From contig NZ_JADKYZ010000001.1 of assembly GCF_015354245.1 (NCBI RefSeq), positions 124,001-188,000 of the forward strand: 64,000 bases of DNA. The letters are read 5' to 3'. The notes beneath the pieces were generated by a model. The model ran no database searches. It was not told the origin of the DNA and saw nothing but the letters and a program-made list of their open reading frames with translations. The DNA is from Diaphorobacter caeni. Lineage in GTDB: Bacteria > Pseudomonadota > Gammaproteobacteria > Burkholderiales > Burkholderiaceae_C. Made by a program: the position numbers and the translations under genes. Below are positions 60,275 to 64,000 of this stretch, in pieces (position 1 is the first letter of the stretch; each line of letters starts with the position of its first letter).

Positions 60275-61387
60275 ATGATCCCCATTCCCGACGCTTTCGC
60301 CGATCGTTACGCGCTTGCGCGGGCGCGCTTCATTGCCGGGGTGGCGTCGGCGGGGCTGTCGCTCAAGCAGTATCCGCATCCGCTCAAGGGGCGCGAGGGC
60401 GAGGAACTCTCGGTCGATGTGGCGCTTGATGGGGATATGGATGCAAAGCGGCTGCTGATCGTGAGCAGCGGCTGTCATGGAGTGGAGGGGCTGTGCGGCA
60501 GCGGCGTGCAGGTGTTTGCGCTGCATGACGACGAGTGGCGCGAGAAGGCGCGGGCGCGTGGCATTGCGGTGCTGTATGTGCATGCGCTCAATCCACATGG
60601 TTTTTCATTTCTGCGGCGGGTGACGCATGAAAACGTGGACCTGAACCGCAACTTCATCGATTTCAGCCAGCCGCTGCCCGCCAATCCCGCGTATGACGAG
60701 CTGCACCCCATCCTGCTGCCGGCGCAATGGCCGCCCGCGCTGCAGAACGAGATGGCGCTTGGCAAACTGGTGTCCGAGCGCGGCGAAGCGGCGCTCCAGG
60801 CCATCATCAGCCGGGGGCAGTACCAGAGGCCCGACGGGCTGTTCTACGGCGGCCGCGAGCCGACCTGGAGCCATCTGACGCTGCGCTCCATCCTGCGGAG
60901 TTACGGTGGCAGTGCGTCGCGCATCGCCTGGCTGGATCTGCACACGGGACTGGGGCCCTTTGGTTTCTGCGAGCGCATCTATTCGGGCCGCAATGAGGCG
61001 GCCGACATGCAGCGCGCGATCGATTGGTGGAGCGGAGGCGGCGCCACGCCGGTGACGGTGGCGGGCGACGGGGATTCGGCCTCGGCCGCGCTGACCGGGC
61101 AGATGCACGGCGCCATCCATGAGGAATGCCCGCAGGCGGAGTTCACCGGCCTGACGCTGGAGTTCGGCACCATCCCCGCGGTGCAAGTGCTGCAGGCCCT
61201 GCGCGCCGATCAATGGCTGCATCTGCATGCCGATGATGCCGACGTGGATGCGGGCCTTGCGCAGCAGATCCACGCGCAGATGCGGGCGGCTTTCTTTGAT
61301 GAATCGGATGGCTGGAAGGGACAGGTCATCAGTCAGGCGAGGCAGGCGATGTTCCAGGCGGTGGATGGGCTCGCGAGCGAGTACTGA
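60275..61387 (+). CDS. DUF2817 family M14-like metallopeptidase
   Basis: The product is 370 residues. DUF2817 proteins have the zinc carboxypeptidase (M14) fold. SSGCHGVEGLCGSGVQ (H68, E71) holds two zinc ligands, ALNPHGFSFLRRVTHENVDLNRNFIDF is the substrate-binding loop with Asn/Arg, DLHTGLGPFG supplies the third ligand region, and TGLTLEFGTIPAVQVL holds the catalytic Glu. No signal peptide, so cytoplasmic. GGAG about 10 bases before ATG 60275. Substrate unknown, probably a small peptide or amino-acid amide. Confidence 0.87.
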   Translation: MIPIPDAFADRYALARARFIAGVASAGLSLKQYPHPLKGREGEELSVDVALDGDMDAKRLLIVSSGCHGVEGLCGSGVQVFALHDDEWREKARARGIAVLYVHALNPHGFSFLRRVTHENVDLNRNFIDFSQPLPANPAYDELHPILLPAQWPPALQNEMALGKLVSERGEAALQAIISRGQYQRPDGLFYGGREPTWSHLTLRSILRSYGGSASRIAWLDLHTGLGPFGFCERIYSGRNEAADMQRAIDWWSGGGATPVTVAGDGDSASAALTGQMHGAIHEECPQAEFTGLTLEFGTIPAVQVLQALRADQWLHLHADDADVDAGLAQQIHAQMRAAFFDESDGWKGQVISQARQAMFQAVDGLASEY

Positions 61388-61397
61388 AATAAAAAGC

Positions 61398-61405
61398 ACG
61401 ATCGT
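61398..61405. promoter_or_regulatory. Palindrome in the acyl-CoA-binding protein promoter
   Basis: The perfect palindrome ACGATCGT lies about 80 bp upstream of the acyl-CoA-binding protein gene, next to a plausible -10 (TACACT). TetR-type fatty-acid regulators often use short palindromes of this kind; the link here is inference. Confidence 0.3.
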
Positions 61406-61486
61406 TCGAATTTTTGGCTACACTGGCGCACGACTGATTTTCAGTTTTCCTTTGATTGATCGATCTTTTTGCGGAGACAACCAGCC

Positions 61487-61744
61487 ATGTCCGATCTGAA
61501 CGCCACTTTCGAAACCGCCGTCGCCAACTCCAAGCTGCTGACCGAGCGCCCCGACAATCCAACGCTGCTGAAGATCTACGCGCTGTACAAGCAGGCCACG
61601 GTGGGCGACAACGAGGAGAAGAAGCCGAGCTTCTCCGACATCGTGGGGCGCGCGAAGTGGGATGCGTGGGAGAAGCTCAAGGACACCACCAACGACGAAG
61701 CCAAGCAGCAATACATCGACCTCATCGAATCCCTGCGCGGTTGA
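61487..61744 (+). CDS. Acyl-CoA-binding protein
   Basis: The product is 85 residues, the family length. It binds medium- and long-chain acyl-CoA in the cytoplasm and buffers or carries it to enzymes. The four-helix ACBP signature is clear: FETAVANSKLL, DNPTLLKIYALYKQATVGDNEEKKPSF, VGRAKWDAWEKLKDT, EAKQQYIDLIESL. GCGGAG precedes ATG 61487. A small gene in its own unit, followed by a repeat. Confidence 0.95.
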   Translation: MSDLNATFETAVANSKLLTERPDNPTLLKIYALYKQATVGDNEEKKPSFSDIVGRAKWDAWEKLKDTTNDEAKQQYIDLIESLRG

Positions 61745-61783
61745 GTTTTTGTTTGTTTGTTGTGCTCGCTGCCCCGGCGGGCG

Positions 61784-61877
61784 CGGCAATGAAGCCCTTC
61801 ATGCGTCGGTGCTCACGCTTGCCGTACGGGAGTACCGTCTGCGCGTGAGACGCCTGGCCTGAAGGGCTTTCTTGCCG
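61784..61877 (+). repeat. Structured 94-bp intergenic repeat, copy 3
   Basis: Same length as the other two. CGGCAA/TTGCCG outer stem, AAGCCCTTCA/TGAAGGGCTT second stem, a perfect 7-bp arm CTCACGC/GCGTGAG (61812-61818 with 61843-61849) and a GTAC-GGGA-GTAC hairpin with a GNRA loop. It lies between the acyl-CoA-binding protein gene and a convergent aminopeptidase gene, 1.66 kb from copy 2. Confidence 0.88.
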
Positions 61878-61890
61878 TTGGGGTGGGAGA

Positions 61891-63051
61891 TCAGCGGCCT
61901 GTGGGCTCTGCGGAGGCCGCTGTCTGGGGTTGTGGGGATTGCATCAGTGCGTTGAGCGCCGTTTGTCGCTCTTTCTTGGGCTGCTCTGCGAGTGTTTTGA
62001 CTGCCGCATGAAACTTGCGCCAGTCTTGCCCTTGCTGTTCGAACAGCGCGATGAACGCTGGCACGAGATCGTCGTAGGCTCCCTGCGCTCCGAAGGCGGC
62101 GTTGTTGGCTTCTCGGACCCAGCGGTCCAGGTTGGTGAGCTGGTCTGGCTTGACCTTGTCTTCGGTGATCCAGCGCTCGCGCTGTCGTGCGTAGGCTTCG
62201 TGAAAAGACTGCATGGCGCGCTGTTTTTCCGCCTCCAGGCGAGCGCTTCCCTCGGCGGTGTCGGGGTTGCCGTTGTCGTAGACCTGCGCGAGCGCGGCGC
62301 GGGCGTCGCGGGTGAGGGTGCGGAATTCGGCGCGGCGCTTTTCGCTGATGGCGAATTCGGCTTTTGCCTTGGTGCTGGAATGCTCGCTCAGCCACTTTTC
62401 CACGCCAAGGCGTTCCACGGCGGTGGCGTACGACTCGTTGAACGCGGTGTCTCCCTCGGCATAGACCACCTGATGCGCGAGCTCATGGAACAGCAGGCGC
62501 ACGAAGTCGCCCTCGGGCCAGCCGATGAAGGTGTTGAGCAGTGGGTCGCCGCCGAGCCAGTTGGAATAGCCGAGTGTGGAATACGCTGGCACGGGGTAGA
62601 CGCTGACCTCCTGTCCCGACCGCGCGAGGCGCTCGGATTCGGCCTTGGCGTCGGCCTCGGCGAAGTAGCCGCGGTAGCCAATGCAGCCCGTCACCGGAAA
62701 GCACCAAGTGTGCAGCTTGAGCGAATAGGGCGGCGCGCCCACCACGTTCCAGACGGCGGCGGTGCGGCCCAGTTGGGCGTAGCGGCGGTAGCTGGCGTTG
62801 TCGGGCAGGGCGAGGGCGTCGATGGCGAACTGGCGTGCGCGCTGGGCCAGCGCCAGACGGTCGCGCAGCGCGGGTTTCAGGCTGGGATCGTCGATCCAGT
62901 CCTGCACGGGCTTGGCCGCGCCCATGATGCCCATGTGCCCGCGAAAAGACTGCCAGTAGTAACCGACGGTGCTGTCGTCCGACGAGGACGCGCAGCCGCC
63001 GAGCGCCGACGCGGCGAGCAGCGACAGAACCCACAAAACAGATTTTTTCAT
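61891..63051 (-). CDS. Lipoprotein aminopeptidase (zinc HExxH type)
   Basis: The product is 386 residues. A lipoprotein signal with lipid cysteine C20 (ASALGGC) precedes the domain. The zinc site is HELAH (H189, E190, H193) within GDFVRLLFHELAHQVVYAEGDTAFNESYAT, with E206 as a probable third ligand. Family members are annotated as aminopeptidases, with little biochemical support. ATG 63051 was chosen over 63081 because it starts the signal peptide. It converges with the acyl-CoA-binding protein gene and is divergent from tag. Confidence 0.87.
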   Translation of the reverse strand: MKKSVLWVLSLLAASALGGCASSSDDSTVGYYWQSFRGHMGIMGAAKPVQDWIDDPSLKPALRDRLALAQRARQFAIDALALPDNASYRRYAQLGRTAAVWNVVGAPPYSLKLHTWCFPVTGCIGYRGYFAEADAKAESERLARSGQEVSVYPVPAYSTLGYSNWLGGDPLLNTFIGWPEGDFVRLLFHELAHQVVYAEGDTAFNESYATAVERLGVEKWLSEHSSTKAKAEFAISEKRRAEFRTLTRDARAALAQVYDNGNPDTAEGSARLEAEKQRAMQSFHEAYARQRERWITEDKVKPDQLTNLDRWVREANNAAFGAQGAYDDLVPAFIALFEQQGQDWRKFHAAVKTLAEQPKKERQTALNALMQSPQPQTAASAEPTGR

Positions 63052-63095
63052 GGATGGATATACAGTATTTCCGGATTTCACGGCACAATGCGCCG

Positions 63096-63761
63096 ATGGC
63101 CGACACCAAACACACTCATGAACCAGTGGCGGGGCTTTTCACCGATGACAGCGGCCATGCGCGCTGTTTCTGGTGCGACGCCTCGCCTTTGTACAAGCAT
63201 TATCACGACCACGAATGGGGCTTCCCCGTGGATGACGAGCGGCGCTTGTTCGAGAAGCTTTGTCTCGAAGGGTTCCAGGCGGGGCTGAGCTGGATCACCA
63301 TTCTCAAGAAGCGAGAGTCCTTCCGGTCGGGGTTCGCGAATTTCGAGGCGGAGGAACTGTCGCGCTTCGATGAGAAGGACATCGCGCGGCTGCTGGCGGA
63401 CGCGGGCATCGTGCGCCATCGCGGCAAGATCGAGTCGACCATCAACAATGCCCGGCGGGTGATCGAACTGCGCCGGGAATTCGGTTCGCTCGGGGCCTAT
63501 GTCTGGGGCTACGAGCCGCAGGCGGGGCTGGACCGACCCAAGGTGAACACCTATGACGCGGTGCGCGCGATCACGGCGACGCAGGCATCACTGGCCTTGT
63601 CCAAGGATCTCAAGAAGCGGGGATGGAGTTTTGTCGGGCCGACCACGATGTACGCCTTCATGCAGGCCATGGGGCTGGTCAACGACCATATCGACGGTTG
63701 CCACGTGCACAAAGCGGCGGCTGAGGCGCGCAGCCGGTTCAAGGTACCGCAGCGCAGCTAG
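63096..63761 (+). CDS. tag: DNA-3-methyladenine glycosylase I
   Basis: The product is 221 residues. It removes 3-methyladenine from alkylated DNA to start base-excision repair. Landmarks: RCFWCDASPLYKHYHDHEWGFPVDDERRLFEKLCLEGFQAGLSW, with zinc ligands C24 and H37, ILKKRE, then ATQASLALSKDLKKRGWSFVGPTTMYAFMQAMGLVNDHIDGCHVH supplying the second His/Cys pair. ATG 63096 (MADTK) fits the family start better than 63054. Divergent from the aminopeptidase. Confidence 0.95.
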   Translation: MADTKHTHEPVAGLFTDDSGHARCFWCDASPLYKHYHDHEWGFPVDDERRLFEKLCLEGFQAGLSWITILKKRESFRSGFANFEAEELSRFDEKDIARLLADAGIVRHRGKIESTINNARRVIELRREFGSLGAYVWGYEPQAGLDRPKVNTYDAVRAITATQASLALSKDLKKRGWSFVGPTTMYAFMQAMGLVNDHIDGCHVHKAAAEARSRFKVPQRS

Positions 63762-63918
63762 AGCTTCCGGAAATCTGCGGGGTGCAGCGGAAGAGGGAGA
63801 GAAAGACGGGAGAAAAGAGAACCAGCAGTTCAGCGGTTCAGCCTTCCATCCGCAGTGCGTCGCGGTTCAAGCGGGTTGAAGCGCGGGTCGCAAAGCGAAT
63901 GAAAGAGACCCTTGCGGA

Positions 63919-64000
63919 TCAACCTTGGTGCGGACGCTTGCCAGGGTTCTTCTTGCTGCGTGTCGACACGCCGCGCTCCAGGCTCACGCGCTGGCCGCGA
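63919..64000 (-). CDS. C-terminus of an unidentified basic protein (cut by window edge)
   Basis: The minus strand is open from 64000 to a TGA at 63919-63921 and encodes a Lys/Arg/Gly-rich tail ending KKNPGKRPHQG. Tails like this are common in RNA-binding or ribosome-related proteins (for example pseudouridine synthases). The rest lies beyond the right edge, so the family cannot be named. It converges with tag, with a 157-bp gap showing no clear terminator. Confidence 0.45.
   Translation of the reverse strand, partial: RGQRVSLERGVSTRSKKNPGKRPHQG

Noticed and set aside
61751-61848. Short protein-like frames ending in MRRC...STVCA inside the repeats
   Set aside because: They are translations of the structured 94-bp element; the changes between copies preserve base pairing, not amino acids.
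1-64000. CRISPR arrays, tRNA/rRNA genes, prophage or integrase
   Set aside because: None seen by eye: no regularly spaced direct repeats, no cloverleaf or rRNA-like sequence and no phage or recombinase proteins.

Overview
The window is high-GC DNA that is almost entirely coding. It looks like the chromosome of a betaproteobacterium of the order Burkholderiales, most likely Comamonadaceae. The clues are a DUF3567 protein, a Bug-type solute receptor, the pilT / cNMP-binding protein / pilU arrangement, a yraN-diaA-dolP block next to rsmI, and FNR/NarXL-controlled nitrate respiration. No phage, CRISPR array, tRNA, rRNA or intact insertion sequence was seen. A gene is cut at each edge: an acyl-CoA synthetase on the left and an unidentified basic C-terminus on the right.

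Layout. 1-5.6 kb: acyl-CoA synthetase and glutathione transferase, a small palindromic element, a hypothetical gene, then rsmI facing yraN-diaA-dolP (rRNA methylation, replication initiation control, envelope lipoprotein). 5.8-9.8 kb: a hydroxyacid dehydrogenase and the twitching-motility ATPases pilU and pilT with a cyclic-nucleotide-binding protein between them. 9.9-14.6 kb: PLP-homeostasis protein, class V aminotransferase with a possible pseudoknotted leader, periplasmic FKBP, DUF445 membrane protein, TPR-like protein. 14.8-24.7 kb: a catabolic stretch with a GlcD-type oxidase, an MHS-family transporter, and two LysR regulators flanking a cyclic-amide hydrolase and a carbamoylase, followed by purU and a ChaN-like lipoprotein with a Fur-like site. 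25-27.5 kb: B12-dependent ribonucleotide reductase.

27.7-44.4 kb is the main functional unit, anaerobic nitrate respiration. An FNR box precedes narXL. Two nitrate/nitrite transporters (narK1, narK2) and narGHJI follow, then a parvulin with a Cys/His/Gly-rich N-terminus, a beta-carbonic anhydrase, NnrS, a nitroreductase and a hemerythrin-like protein, all on one strand with short gaps. The transporters import nitrate and export nitrite, NarGHI reduces nitrate on the cytoplasmic side, NarJ matures NarG, and the downstream genes probably handle reactive nitrogen, folding and bicarbonate supply.

44.6-64 kb: an AbrB-type membrane protein, DUF3567, an 890-bp structured AT-richer gap, DUF3108, IclR-FAH-GumN-Bug genes, a LuxR regulator, an unidentified secreted lipoprotein/membrane-protein pair, a molybdopterin oxidoreductase, a periplasmic binding protein, an M20 amidohydrolase, a DUF2817 peptidase, acyl-CoA-binding protein, a lipoprotein aminopeptidase and tag.

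The strongest unexplained signal is a family of three 94-bp intergenic elements (5646-5739, 60031-60124, 61784-61877). They are identical in length and differ mostly by compensatory base changes, so all three can fold into the same long branched hairpin. That is direct covariation evidence for a conserved structured RNA or palindromic mobile repeat.
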